DNA of 64,000 bases from Tribonema minus (lineage: Eukaryota; Sar; Xanthophyceae; Tribonematales; Tribonemataceae). A program made the position numbers and the translations under genes. The stretch covers positions 124,001-188,000 of the forward strand of contig JAFCMP010000108.1 of NCBI GenBank assembly GCA_017506865.1, read 5' to 3'. The notes beneath the pieces were generated by a model. The model had not been told where the DNA came from. It ran no database searches and saw only the letters and a list, made by a program, of their open reading frames with translations. Below, piece after piece: positions 34,577 through 46,647 of this stretch; within the stretch, counting starts at the first letter, position 1; each line of letters starts with the position of its first letter.

Positions 34577-35270
34577 GGAACCGCTAGTTCACCCAAGATT
34601 TGGCATCGCTGGTCGTGTAGATCGATGTATCTCGCAGGAGTTTGCTTTTGCGCGTACCTGCTGGCTGAAGCCGCCAAACGCCGCCTGAATCCACGCCCGA
34701 CCGGTGTTGCTGCCACTTCTACTGCCAGCGAGAGCAGCCAGCAAGCACTGGCGCCTCTGTAGGACCGCTGGGAGCTGATCACCTCGATGAGTACGGGTGT
34801 GCTCTCTTGCCGGCGCTGGTCGGTTGAGCATCACCAAAGAAGAAGACTGTTCTCCACTGTTCCTGATACTTGCCGAACGAGGGCTGAGTTATGGCATGGC
34901 GCGCACGCGTCACTGGTGGGTGTGTCAGGGCAATATCGTCTCAGTCATTGTCTCAAACCTGTCATCTACGTCAATGAATCATTTGAGAGATGCCTAGCAT
35001 GGGGGAGCAGAGGCGGATGCGGTTGGACGGAGAGGCAACTGGATTTGGAAGCAGGGTGCTGGTGCTTGAAGCAGCCTGGCCTTTGCCTTGCAAGGGCTTC
35101 GTGCTCTCATAATCCAATGCTACTACACTCTCAAACTCAATCATTCAGCTTCGGCCTACAAACCATGCATACATGCATACCCAGATCTAAACTTGAAGTT
35201 GGCAGGTGCAGTGGAATGCCGGATCCGGAACTACAGGGCAGGGCAGGCTGTTGCAGCTGCTTTGTCCGCC
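34577..35270. other. Probable divergent promoter region of the KH and SWAP genes
   Basis: Apart from the tentative minus-strand exon piece near 34650-34790, I see no gene. The plus-strand frame of the SWAP gene stays open up to 35088, but similarity starts after 35271, and a Py-rich AG at 35254-35256 may be a 5' UTR acceptor. Confidence 0.3.
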
Positions 35271-38200
35271 ATGAGCCACTATGCGCCAACGGCCATCACG
35301 CTGAGCCGGCAGCACCAGCAGCAACAGCAACAGCACCAGCAGTATCAATACCAGCCAGAGTACAACCCACAACAGCAGCTTTTCGGGCAGCAGCAGTACC
35401 ACCAGCAGCAGTTGGCCAATCCTCAAAACGGCAGCGTTGACAATGGCGTCGACGCCGACGAACCAGACGCCTTCCAGGAGCGCATCTTCGTGCAGGGCTA
35501 CGCCTGCGAGGTGTACCGCAACGATGCTCTGGCGCAGCAGTTCGAGGACGGCACCCACCTCAGGCGCATGCTTACCCCCTTCGTCTCTGCGGAGCCGCTA
35601 CTGCTGGACCGCTATGACGGCCGCTGGAACCTGGACCCGACAGACCTGGCAACGCTGCCCGACGGCCGCGAAACCGAGTCCGACACGGAGTGGATCGCCG
35701 ATGACGAGGACGTTGACGCCGACACCCTCAATCAGCTGCGCTACGCCGATGCCGTGGAGGAGGATCACAGCATTGAGAGACTCTGGCTCGGCAAGTACGC
35801 CCCCTCTGGCAGCTACGTGCAGGGTCACGGCTGGCTCGTGGACAGCGAGGGCAACCCCCTAGACGGGGCGCGGAGCTCGGGCATCTACGGGCCCAACGCG
35901 CACCGCCCTGCTGTCGGCGCGGGCCACGCGATAGGCTACGACTATGGCGGCGGCGGCGGCGGCGGCGGCGAATATGACGAGGAGGAGGAGGAGGAGTATG
36001 ACGAGTTTGCGGAATTTGGCGTGGAGCCGGAGGATGCTTACGACGCGTTCGACGTGCAGTACACACTGCCCGAAGATGTAACTGCCACGCGCTCCCTCAA
36101 GCAGTACCTGATCCTGGTCGGCACGGCCAAGACCGCGCAGCGCTCGCCGCAGCTGGAGGTCCTGTTGAAGTTGAAGCAGGCGGACGCTCCGCACTTCCGC
36201 TTCCTGGTGTCGCACCATGCGCTGCACGCGCTGTACCGGCACCTCAAGGAGTGGCCTGCGGAGCGGCTCGCACAGGAGAGCGCCACGTGGCAGGCCGTGC
36301 AGGCGCGCCGCGCGCGCGACAGGGAGAGCGATCTGGTCGTTGCCGACGAGGGCGCAGGTAGAGCCCAAACCCTTATTTGACACGTGCGGGGGGGTTAAAA
36401 CACAGCGAGGCTTGCCTGTGTCTCTCATTTGTCGCAATCGCTGGTCTGGCACTTGGCAGCGTTGTCATTGATACTTGGGCAGATGAGCAACAGTCAGAAA
36501 ACGGGGTGGGCGTTTCTCTACTGTCCTGTGTCCATCTTCGAACTGCGCTTGTGCATTTCTGTCTGTCATGGAGCTTGGCAACTGCACATGGCCGTGGCTT
36601 CGCCTGTCGCAACACAAGATAACGACTGCAACTTGTGGCGGCAGTGCATGCTCTCCTGCGCGCTGGCAGTCCTGTGTTTGCATCATCTGTGCATTGTCTG
36701 CCATCGCAATGCTGCTTTACACTGACTGCCCATGCTGTACGACCAGCACACCACTGCCACGCGTGACATCAAGCGAGCTGCAGCCGGAGAAGCTGGGACG
36801 TCACCCAGGTGCAGTGCAAGTTGAAGAAGGCACGGCAACCATGCCGATCCGGTGTTTCTTGTGCCTTTGATTTGTAATGCCACGTGCTGCGCAATGGCCT
36901 GCTGTGTATTGATGCGCACACCTTCTTAAATCAGTTTTGACCTGCCTCTCTCTCACGCCTCCCTCTTCCTTTCCGCTCTCTCGTGTGAGCAGGATGCGGC
37001 GACACAGCCGTTACGCGGGGCGAAACTGTAGGCGTGCAGCACTGCTCAGCACGGTGGCGGCATCATCACGCCTGACACCTCGTGTCACCTTCATCGCTCC
37101 CTGCTATCGCTGTTTTTTTTTGGCATGTGCACACGTGAACTTGTGCTCATTGGCCTCTGCTTTGTCACTTCCTGTCTCCCCTCTCCCCCTCTCCGCATGC
37201 CCCAATCCGCAGCCTCAGAAATGGCGCGCGGTCTCCTCGGCGGCGACTACTTCAGCTCAGACGAGGATGACAAAGAGGAGGAGCAAGATGACGCGAAACC
37301 AGAGGGGGAGAAGGAGTCGGAAGCGGAAGAAGCAGGGGGCGCTGCTGATGCATCAGTGGCAGTTACAGATGAAACCGCCGCTGCCGCACCCGCCGCCGAA
37401 GCGGAAGCGGAGCAGGAGCCCGCTGCGGCGGCGGCGCTGGAGCGCTTGGTGATGGACGAGGCGACGCTACGCGTGCTGCAGCGCACGGCTCAGTTTGTCA
37501 TAAAAAACGGGCCCGCGTTCGAGGCCAAGGTTCTCGCCAAGGAGGCCGGCAACGCGCGCTTCGCATTCCTGCAACCCGGCTCTAGCCTCCACGCGCTGTA
37601 CCTGGCGGAAGTGCAGCGACTTCGGGATGCTGCTGCGGCGGCGGCAGGGGCGGCGGCGGCGGCGGAGGGCGGGGCAGGGGAAGGCGAGGACGCGAGAAAG
37701 TCGCCGCTGCCAGTGAAGTTCTCGCTGGTGCCGATGGACCCCAAGGCCAAGGCAAAGGCGGCGAAAGCGGCGGCGGCGGCGGCAGCAGCGAAGGAGGAGG
37801 CAGTTGTGACCGCCGCCATTGGCGAGATTACAGCCGAGCCGCCCGGTGCTGACGATGGCGGCCGCGGCGCGGAGGATGGTGACGGCGGCGGCGGCGGCGG
37901 CAGCAGCGATGGCGAAGGGGAGGGGGGCGGTGGCAGCAGTGGCGGCGCTGCTGCTGCTGATGGTGTTGGCGAAGAGCAGGCGGCAGAGCCTACTGCGGAG
38001 GCGGCGGAGGCGGCTGGCGATGTCACTGCGCACGCGGCAGAGAGTGACGGCGGCGCGCCAGCATCGGCGGCAGAAGGCGGCGAAGCAGAAACGCCTCTCG
38101 CGGAGGCGGAACCAAGGCGCGCAACGCCGCCGACGGAAGTCGAGCCCACTGAGGAGGAGCTGCTGCTGGAGGGCGGCGGTGAGCTGCACGGCTCAGCTGA

Positions 38201-39279
38201 TGGCGGCATCAGCGACGGCGGCGGCAGCGCTCCGGCTGCTGTGGCCAGCGACGAGGAGGACTTTGCGCCGCCGCTGCCGGGGACCCAAGAGGCCATCGCC
38301 GCCGCTGCTGCCGCCGCCGCCGCTTCCGCCGCCGCCAGTCCTGCAAGCTCGTTGGGAGGTGCCTCTGCTGCCGGCGCGTATGCCGCAATTGGCGCGGTGC
38401 CGTGGGCGCCGCCGCTGCCTGCAGAGCCAGCGGCGGCGGCAGCGCCGCCGCCGGAAGCAGGCGTCGACACGAAACGGGTCTCAAGGCTGGAGCGCGCTCG
38501 CATGCTGCGCGAGCACTACAAGGCGCACTTGGAGGCCACCGCTGCCGCGGAGGCTGCTGCCGCTGAGGCCGCTGCCGCCGAGGCCGCCGCTGCTGCTGCC
38601 GCCAGCGAAGCTGCTGCCGCCAGCGAAGCTGCTGCCGCTGCAGCTTCCGCTGCTGCTGCTGCTGCGGATGCCGCATTGGCGGACGTAGCATCAGCAGCTG
38701 GCGACAAGGGCCGCGCGAAGAGGAGCTCAGCGCGGCGCAGCCGCAGTCGCAGCGGCAGCGGCGGCGGCGGCGGCGGCAGTGGCGGTGGCCGCAAGAAACG
38801 ACCTCTCAGTCACAGCGCAAGTCGTGAGCGTGGGAGAGAGGGGAAGAAGGGGGACGGCGCGGCCAGGCGCAGCAGCCGCACCAGTCGCAGCGCGAGTCGC
38901 AGACGCAAGCGCAGCAGCAGCGGCGGCGGCAGCAGCGCTGGCGGCGCACGCCGCGATCGAACCAACAAGCACAGTCCCAGTCCCAGGGCTGGGCGCGCGC
39001 GCGGCACTGACAACAAGCATCTGCGGAGTCGTAGCAGGAGCCGCGGCGGTAAGGACAGCAAGACGCGGGAGCGCAAGCGCAGCAAGAGTCCAGAGCGCAA
39101 GCGCGGCAAGAGCCCAGAGCGCAAGCGGGGCAAAAGCGCGGAGCGGAAGCGCAGCACGACTCCGGACCGCAAGCGTGGCAAGAGTCCAGAGCGTAAGCGC
39201 AGCAAAAGCCGCGAACGCAAGCGCAGCAAGAGTCGTGAGCGCAAGCGCAGCCTCAGCGCCAGCCGGCGGCGCGGCAGCG

Positions 39280-39333
<54 letters not shown>

Positions 39334-39752
39334 GTGGCGGCAGAGGCGGCGGCGGCGGCAGCGGCGGCGGCGGCGGCGCGCGCAGGAAGAGCCGGTCGCG
39401 CTCGCCGTCCAAGCTGCAGAAGCGCGTTAGCAAGTCCAGCAGGGCGCCATCGCCAGCGCGCTCGCATAGCGCATCGCACAGCCGGCGGCATGGCGACAGG
39501 GGCAAGGGCGGCGACGCCAAACGGCGGCGCAGCGCCAGTCGCAGTAAGTCGCAGGGGGGGGATAGAGGCGGCAGTAAGCGGGGGTTGGACCCCCCAAAGG
39601 GGGCGTCTGCGAGTCGCAAGGGGGACAGAGGAGCGTCACCCAAGCGGTCGGGCGCGCGGAGAAGCAGAAGTAGGAGTAGGAGTGGGGATAAGGGGCGGGG
39701 GAAAAGGGCCCGCAGCCGGAGTCCTAGCACGCGGAAATCGCGGCGGAGATGA
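35271..39752 (+). CDS. SFSWAP: SWAP/SFSWAP-like splicing regulator (DRY_EERY, two SURP domains, RS domain)
   Basis: Two exons, 35271-36357 and 37213-39752, join in phase (GCAG, GTAGAG; CCGCAG) to give 1208 residues. Gln-rich N-terminus. The DRY_EERY (SWAP-N) domain carries GYACEVYRND (76-85) and LLLDRYDGRW (110-119). SURP1 is at about residues 276-325 (QYLILVGTAKTAQRSPQLEV, then DAPHFRFLVS). SURP2, in the second exon at about 441-500, reads LQRTAQFVIKNGPAFEAKVL and then ARFAFLQPGSSLHALY. Long Ala/Glu/Gly low complexity follows, then from about residue 868 an arginine-serine domain with octad repeats (SPERKRGK, SRERKRSK) and a run of about 30 Gly. In animals SWAP binds SF1 through SURP1 and represses splicing, including of its own pre-mRNA. 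Whether the single 855-bp intron here is a self-regulated one is untested. Confidence 0.9.
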
Positions 39753-40815
39753 CACGCTGAATGTTGCATTCATGAAGCCGGTAGCAAATATCTTGTCGTG
39801 TTCTGTCTGTCGTTGTTTGTCTACTAGCAAGCATCCTGCAGTTGCGTGCCTTGCAAGGACAGGCGCAATGAGGGTTACGTCAAACGCTAACCCTAGTTCA
39901 GACTCGTGGCGATGTGAGCAAGCTCCTTTCTCCAGTGCTTGTTGCGGAATGGGCAACCCTGTCGTAAAAGGCATTTGGCTGTTGGCCCCTGAAATATTGT
40001 CCTGGTGCTTGATAAAGCCCCAAGTGTCAGAAGTCAAGTTGTTTTGTTCATGCCTACTGTTCGTCGACCACTTCGTTGTCCACCTGCTGTGAAAGTGTTC
40101 GTGGACCTTCGTATGTGTGTGCTTGTAGCGTGACAGTTTGCGTTCCAGGCTGCGCCAACAAGCTGCAACACACTTCTTGTCTGCAACGCCAAGTCAACAT
40201 CGCCTTACACCATGGGTGGGGTGGCCTGTACAGGGGGATTAGAGCAGCTTCGCTGCTTGGCACGTGTCAAGTGCTTCTGCCGAGTCATGCCACACTGCGC
40301 ACCAATTTGCCTTTGAGTTGGTCAACTACAGCACATGATACATTGTTCGCTGTTCATTCGCATACAATCATGTGCATCAGGAGCCCGGGTCAGCAAGAGG
40401 CGCACGACTCACTGCATGCAGACGAAACTGGAGAGTGAACATGTTTGAAGAAGGAAGGAACTATGTTTTTGCTTACCTCCTTGAGACTGGCAAGCATGCG
40501 TTTTGTAACCCTAACCCTAGGGTGAGGCAGGCCGGACCCTTATCAGGGGAGCATCGATGCAACCTTGTAGGCATGCCATTGACGACCATGTATTGAATGG
40601 TATTGGTGCATGAGGCACTGCACCCATACTGCAACAAGGATGCAGTTCAGTTCGCACTTTCCGCAGCTCGCATGTCTGAAAGGACATGGGTGTCCCTCAG
40701 AAACGCACACATGTCACGAGGGCGCAACGCAACACAAACACTGCCGTGTGTGCCCTGGCAATTGATGTAGCGCAAAGTTGAGATGTAATAACTCATTAGG
40801 GCATTGCAGGCGCCG
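39753..40815. other. Convergent spacer between SWAP and BRWD genes
   Basis: About 1.06 kb between two stop codons facing each other. Short telomere-like strings occur near 39886 and 40505. No gene-like frame. Confidence 0.6.
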
Positions 40816-42939
40816 CTATCCGACCTCGCTGATGCTCAGCTCCCACAGGCCCGTCATGGCCTGCGCCATGTGCTGCGCGCGCTCAAAGTACGGCGTGTCG
40901 CTCTCATTGTACGTCATGCAGTTGGCAAAGACCAGCAGCAGCGCGTCTCGCACGCCCGCAGCGCTGTCGAAGCGCATCGCCGTCACTTGCGAGAATGACA
41001 TGGGGGTGGCGATTGCGCGGCTGTAGCCGGGGGCTACGTCGTCCGACACTGGCTCCTCGAAGAACTGCGATGTTGCATGGGAAGTGGAGAAGGCGGCATT
41101 ATGTCAGCTGCTGCTCAGCTGCGCACACCGTGAATTGTGTCTCAGCATGAAGGCATACGATGCATCATTTGCGGAATGCAAGCTACTGTAGTGCCGACTG
41201 CGCAGCCATCGTCAAGGCTCACTGCCCAATCAAGTCGTGCATACGAGCCTTGTCGCAGTTGCAAGCAGGTGTGTGCGAAGAAGAAATCAAGATCAAGAAC
41301 CCGATGGTTACATCCACCACTGCTGTGACCTCAATGACAGTGCGCTAGCATGTAGCAAGACTGTGACTTTGGATGAATATAGACCAGCCACATCGAATCG
41401 CTGACGCAGGCCCTGCGCAACCCTAAACCCAACCCTAAGGGAGGGCAGCCAAGCAAGCACAATATGGTGCGAAAGCACCAAACGACGAGTTGCCAGCAAG
41501 CACTTTGCTGCTGTTAGGGATGAGCCAACACCAACCAAGGGACTCTATCCAACTCACTGACTCATACTCACCACTTCAGCGTCCAAAGCCCGCAGCTCGC
41601 GCAGCACGTTCTTGACAGCTGCCTGCAGCTGCCGCTTATTAGGGGGCTCAATCCACTGCGCTTGAGCAACCTCCATCACCAGAGGCAGCACCCCATGGTC
41701 CTGTAATCGGCGCCGCTGCTTGGCCAGCATGCGCTCAATCAGCGGGCCCACTGTCCCCTCCGCAGCAGCGATGCCGCCGCCGCTGCCGCTGCTGCTGCCG
41801 TGTCCATTTGTCGCCGCCGCTTTTCGCGCGGCAGCGCCGTTGCTGCTGGCTCGGGATGACGTGCGTGTCCTGCGCGATGACTGAGACAAAGCCCAAAGCA
41901 TTCGTACATGTGTGAGGTGTGAGCAACAGTAGCGTTCGGCACATGTGCAGAGGACAATCACAAAGCACTTCACAGTGCCTCAAGGAGCGGCACAAACAGA
42001 TTGCTGTTGTATCACTAGAGCATACAGGCGGCTGCGCGGTAATGTCCAGAACAAAAGACACTCACAATGCGGCAGCGTCCTACTGTGCCTAGCCACTCTT
42101 GCTATACCAAACTCTCGCCCACACCACCATTCAATTGCATGAGTACCGCTATTGCAGCACCGAAGCTGCAACAACAAAGATAACATTGCGCACATGCTGG
42201 CTGCATACATACTTACCCGTTTGGCAGGCGCATGTGCCGCCTCGCTGTCGCTCCCATCGCTGGACGCGCCGCCACCGCCGCCGCCACCGCCGCCGCTGCT
42301 GCTGTCGCTCCCCTCCGCCCCCTGCTCCTCATCATCCTCCTCATACAATGTGGCAGCAGCACGCGGCCGCCGTTCCGCCACACGCGGCGACGCACGCGTG
42401 TTCATCCCGTGCCGCCCCTTGTTTCTAGGGGCAGGACTCGCAGCAGCGGTCGCACGCCGCTTGCCAGTGCCGCTGCTCTGGCGCGGGCGTTTAGCCGGCG
42501 GTGAGCGCGCTTCGGGCTCGCTGCTGCTGCTGCTGCCGCCGCCGCCGCTGCCGCCACCGCTGCTGCTGCTGTCACCGCCGCTCTCTGCGTGTCTATCTTG
42601 ATGGCCGTTTGCAGCGCTGCTGCGGCGTGTGGCGTACGCCAGAGGCATGCTGCCCTGCGACTGCGAGCGCAGCGCGCGCCTGGCAACCGCCGCCGCGCTT
42701 CCGTGCGGAGCTGCAGCAGTTGCGGCGGCGGCGACGCGCGGTGAGCGGCGCGTGGAGCGCTGCTGCGTGGCCGTGCGCGGTGTAGCCGCGGCACCGTGCC
42801 TGCTGCTGCTGCCGCCGCTGTCGCTGCCTCCGCTGGCGCTGCTGCTGGGGGTGCCCTCCCCTTGCTCGCCCTCATATGCGTCTTCGGATGCTGCCGCCAG
42901 CGAAAAGCGTCGCGCGGAGGAGCGGAGGCCAGCAATGAC

Positions 42940-42983
<44 letters not shown>

Positions 42984-45900
42984 TGCCGCCTCCACCCCGC
43001 CTGCCGCCCCGGTCGCCGCTGCCGCTGTTGGCTCGCGAGCTGCGCCGCTGCGCAGCGCCGCCGCCATTGGCTGCTGCCGCCGCCGCCTGAATGGCCGCAT
43101 GGGGCAGCCTCAGCTTGACGCCACCGCCGCCTCCATTGCCGTTGGCGGTGCTGCCACTGCGCCTTTGCTGACTCCGCTGCCTAAGCCACTGCTCAGAGGG
43201 GCCTGCCGCAGCATCGCTGTCGATACTCGCTGCGGTGCGCCTGCGCTTACTGCGCCGCCGCGTCGCGCCGTCCGAGCTGCCGCCGTCGCTGCTGCCGTCG
43301 CCACCATTCCGCTCATCCTCCTCCGATGCGCTGCTCTCACCGTACCTGTGCGTACGTGGCTTGCGCTCGCGCAGCGCACGCTGCGGGCCCTGCGCCGCTG
43401 CCGCCGCCACCGCTGCCGCCGTCGCCGGTGCGCTGTCCGCGCCGCCGCTGCTGCGCAGGCTCAGGACTCTGTCGCTGCTGCGCGTGTGCCGCGTGACAGG
43501 CAGCGCCGCTGTGGCCGCAGTTTCGCCGCGCAGCGTGATGCGCATCGTTGCGCGTGCGGCCGGCGGCGAGCGCGCAGCACCGGCGGCGCCGGCGGCACCA
43601 GCGGCAGCGGCGCGCGGGCGTCTCGCTTGCGCTGCTGCCGCCGCTGGCGCTGCCGCAGCGCTCCCCTCCGCTTCGCGCAGCCGGTCTCTGCCGCGGTGCA
43701 GCGCCTGCGTCGCGCGGATGCTGCGCCGCAGCGGCGTGCTGGCAGTTACAGCTGTGCCGCCGCCGCCGGCGGCAGCGGCGCTCGGGTCGGTGTCGCGCCA
43801 CAGCACGGCGCCGAAGACTTCGGCGAGCGCTGAAGCGAGGCGCTGGCTCTGCCGCGCGATGCCGCTATCTTCAAGGTTGAACTTGAGGCAGTTGACGATG
43901 ATGAGATGGCAGTCGTGCGCGAGCGCGCGCGCGCCGCGGTAGTAGTTCCCCTCCAAGCGGCGCAGGATGAGCGCGAGGTCCATGGGCAGCGCGACAGTTG
44001 CGCCGTAACCGTACACCGCGGCCAGATCCACGGGGGCCGCGAAGGACGCCGCGAAGCGCTCCTTGGAGAGTGCCTCCAGCGCCGCGCCTAAGCGGCGCCG
44101 ATCTTCAACTTGAAGTTCTGGCACTGCGGCGGCGACCTCCGCCGCCGTGTTGGTCGCTGCGTCGATGACGCGAACCTCCCATGGGCTGATGCGCTGCATG
44201 CTGGGCTCAAAGTCGGACTGGAGTTGCTCCTCCGGGGTGGGGTCCCACTCAACCTCGAGGCACTCCCAGGGGCTGTTGGACCAGCACGTGGGGTCGCTGA
44301 ATGGGGCGCAGAGCGAAACAGTAAAGGTGGAAAGGCGCGCAGAGAGACAGCATGTACGATCGTGAGTCGACTTAAACTTGATGCATGATTACTTTAAGAA
44401 TACTTCAAAGTACGCTGTCGCAGAGTGTGTGCAGCGTTTATGCAGAAAGGTTGTCTGTGCTGCTTTGGCAGCGAAGCGCACTTTTCAACTCCCCCTTATT
44501 GCAGATTGGGCATCATGTCGCACTGCGGCAAGTACAGTTTGTGTTATGGTTAGGGTTGGCGCTTGATCTCTGCGCTCATGGGGCAAATGGGGCAAGTTCA
44601 AGTTCAACTTCCGCGTACCTCAGCGACACCGAGCTGACGGTGCCGCGTGACACTGTCACTTGGCCGTCCGCGCTGTCCGCCTCTGGCGCAAACTCGGCCT
44701 CCAGTCGCACGCCCGCGTGCCACGGCACCGCCATCACCGCCTCATACACCTCGCGCAGCACCAGAAACTCGGGCAAGTTGCAGTTGCGGAGGTACACGCT
44801 GAAGGTCATGGGCGCGGGGGGCGCGACAAAGGCCGAGGGGGGTTGCAGCCCCCCGTTTAGGGGGTCGTTTGCGGGGGGTTTGGTGGGGTCCAGCAGGCCC
44901 ACCACTTCCAGCACCACGCAGACGAGGACGGACCTGCGGCAGCGGTGGCGGTGGCGCGTGGGAGAAGTTGAGGTTGGTGGCAGCAGTTGAGGTTTGTGTG
45001 TGGTGAGGGCTGTGCGTACTGAACGTTGCAAACATTAAGCAGAGGACGGACCTACCGCGCAGTGCGTCGGCAGCGGTGGAGGGTTGTGATGGGGCTGCGT
45101 GAGGGTATGGGGGTAGTACCTATGCACATGTGTTGGAGGCACCAATGGGTGTGAGACAACACGCATAAATACCAAACACAGACCTTAACCCCAGCCCAAT
45201 ATCAACTCTCAGCGGCGTGGAGTCCCCTGATGCATGCACGCGCATCCTCGAATGGCTTACCGGGTTCTGTCCGTGTGCTTTTCTGTATAAGTCGCCTACG
45301 TCTAATTCTGAAAATATCACCGTCCTCCATCATGTACATACATGGTCACCCATACATGCACACTTGAACATATACAATATACCACAAAGACATGAGCATT
45401 ACATACCTGCACTCCTGCCACTCCTCCCCGCTGGGGAACCCATACTCCAGGCGCCTCACCACGCACGCCGCCACCTGGCGCCCCAGCAGCGTCTGCCACG
45501 GCGGCGGCGTGTTTTGCGGGAACAGCTGCAGCTGATTGCTGTGCCCCTGGGGTATGTATACCAGCTGATCCCCGAGCTGGGGCGCATATACGCTGACGCC
45601 TATCAGGGGCCCCCTCGTTTCCCCCTGCAACCACCCCCTGTCCACAGGCAGGCCGTTGGGGATGCTGGGGTGCAGGGGAGAGTCACTGTGTGAAGTTGGC
45701 GCAGCTGCCGCCAGCTCCCCGGGGGTTCGCCGCTGTTAAGAAATGGCCGCACAAGAAAGGCGCAGAGTCAGGGTGAGGGTTAGGGTGCAACGCCTACTCG
45801 AGCATGAAGATCGTCTTGTCAGGGTATTCGATACACCTGACTTCGACCCTAATCTCTGTCTGCAGAGTGTACCTAAGTGTGTATCACGCGTCTTACTGAG

Positions 45901-46592
45901 CTCATGCACATCAGAGCCCTGTTTGACCGCGATTACGACTTCGGTGCGCAAGCTTCAAAAAGCATGTGACATCCAGCACATGATATCCAGCAGCGGCTTA
46001 AGCCGTCAGCACAACACAAAACATCCTCTTGCAAGTACGCGCACATATATGTACACATGCTGCGCACATCTGACACCAGCAGCAGCACTCCAAAAACACG
46101 CGCTCACCTGCTGCGCGCGTATCGCCGCAATGCTGCCGCCGCCGCCGCGGCGGTGCCTGGGGCAGTAGAAGGCACCCACGGCGGTATCATCACCATCCCA
46201 GCCCGTAGTCCGCGCGCACGGCAGGTGGAACGAGTGCCGGCAAACCTGCAGCTGGCACCCAATCGTCGCTCCCATCGTGCCGCACAGCGCGCAGCGCAGC
46301 TTGCGCCCCCGCCGCACCTCCACCGCCAGGTTCCACCACAGCTCACCGCTCTCTCCTGCCCCTAGCCCCAGTCCCGCTGCACCCGCCGGCGCCGCGCGGA
46401 ACGCCTGCGGCGACCAGATGGCGCAGTCGTCGTGCGCCCAGAGGCGCTCGCGACCGAACACAAAGGGGTGCACGCCGACGAGTGGCCCTGGCAGCGGCGT
46501 GTCCGGCGAGTGCCCCTCGTTGCACAGCGCGCAGCGCAGGTCGCTGCGCTCGATAAGGGTGACTGCTGCGGGCGCTGCTGCCGCGGCGGCGC

Positions 46593-46647
<55 letters not shown>

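Noticed and set aside
38779-40092. 437-codon plus-strand open frame, Ala-rich
   Set aside because: It is the +1 shadow of the SWAP RS/Gly-rich exon. It shows no domains, only alanine and arginine from GC-rich repeats read out of frame.
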